Shown in pieces: positions 5,822 through 6,108 of a DNA stretch of 6,108 bases; the stretch's first letter is position 1; each line of letters starts with the position of its first letter. The DNA is from JAVVFH01 sp032250585. GTDB lineage: Bacteria > Pseudomonadota > Gammaproteobacteria > Xanthomonadales > SZUA-36. A program made the translations under genes and the position numbers. Location of the stretch: the NCBI GenBank assembly GCA_032250585.1, contig JAVVFH010000216.1, positions 1 to 6,108 of the forward strand, given 5' to 3'. The notes below the pieces were generated by a model that was not told where the DNA came from, did no database searches, and was given only the letters and a program-made list of their open reading frames with translations.

Positions 5822-6108
5822 ATGAGCGAAGCGACAACGATAAAACCGAGCCGCGTACAGAAGATCCTCGGCGCCGTGGAGCGCGCGGGCAACCGCCTGC
5901 CCGACCCGGCTGTCCTGTTCATCGTACTGCTCGCCGCCGTTTGGCTTCTGTCCTGGACCCTGTCCGGAATCGGCTTTGCCGTCATCGATCCGCGCACCAG
6001 CGAGCCACTGGTGGTGCAAAACCAACTGGCTCCATCCGCGCTCACGCAATTTTTCTCGGTTATGGTAACCAACTTCGCGCACTTCCACCCATTGGGCGTG
6101 GTGCTGGT
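5822..6108 (+). CDS. AbgT-family transporter, N-terminal part (cut by window end)
   Basis: Only the first 95 codons are present; AbgT proteins usually have about 500 residues. The start has a good ribosome site (AGAGGGG, seven bases upstream). The cytoplasmic N-terminus carries VERAGNRLPDPAVLF (19-33), matching the family's characteristic VERxGNxLPxP opening. The first transmembrane helix follows (about 31-53). A periplasmic stretch comes next, with EPLVVQNQLAPSALTQFF resembling the family's PVVVxNLLS..GLxxFL segment, then NFAHFHPLGVVLV, which corresponds to the NFxxFxPLG motif entering the next helix. AbgT members take up p-aminobenzoyl-glutamate or export folate-pathway metabolites and sulfonamides, driven by an ion gradient at the inner membrane. 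The direction and substrate here cannot be read from the N-terminus. It may be transcribed alone or by read-through from the hydrolase gene. Confidence 0.88.
   Translation, partial: MSEATTIKPSRVQKILGAVERAGNRLPDPAVLFIVLLAAVWLLSWTLSGIGFAVIDPRTSEPLVVQNQLAPSALTQFFSVMVTNFAHFHPLGVVL

Noticed and set aside
5492..6088. Minus-strand 198-codon open frame at the right end
   Set aside because: It overlaps the hydrolase end and the AbgT N-terminus, both recognised on the plus strand, and has no recognisable features.
1..6108. A new multi-gene defence or mobile system
   Set aside because: No nuclease, helicase, reverse transcriptase, transposase, integrase or CRISPR repeat is visible. The four genes belong to recognisable families or modules and are spaced as separate units.

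Overview
The window is about 6.1 kb of mostly GC-rich DNA. It carries two genes on the minus strand (positions 1-4195) and two on the plus strand (4380 to the right edge), divided by a divergent intergenic region near 4196-4379. The gene at each edge is cut by the window. GC-biased codon use, Sec-type signal peptides, an AbgT-family transporter and an exported protein with a GLWYNP..GHGW module all fit a gammaproteobacterium, perhaps of the Xanthomonadales/Wenzhouxiangella/Chromatiales type. That placement is an inference; no phylogenetic marker gene is present.

Region by region: 1-2976 (minus) is one continuous open frame of 992 codons that starts at 2976 and runs off the left edge with no stop. 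It encodes a large exported multidomain protein: a signal peptide, a fibronectin-III-like domain, a GHGW module, an Ig-like domain, a second fibronectin-III domain, a DUF4082-like domain and two tandem He_PIG/cadherin-like Ig domains. Long plus-strand open frames in this interval are antisense shadows. 3191-4195 (minus) encodes an APH-fold small-molecule kinase resembling 5-hydroxylysine kinases. 4380-5657 (plus) encodes a secreted serine hydrolase of the class C beta-lactamase/penicillin-binding-protein fold. 5822-6108 (plus) is the first 95 codons of an AbgT-family transporter.

The genes do not form an obvious pathway. The two minus-strand genes are 214 bp apart and the two plus-strand genes 164 bp apart. 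Each therefore probably has its own promoter, although read-through is possible.

The least expected structure lies at the 5' end of the kinase gene and the adjacent intergenic DNA. It consists of a perfect 10-bp inverted repeat inside the early coding sequence, an 11-bp direct repeat that flanks 64 bp containing a bulged hairpin, and an AT-rich patch of about 140 bp (about 30% GC by hand count) inside an otherwise GC-rich gene. Together these suggest insertion or recombination at this end of the gene. I see no evidence of a new defence system, CRISPR array, RNA gene or complete mobile element.
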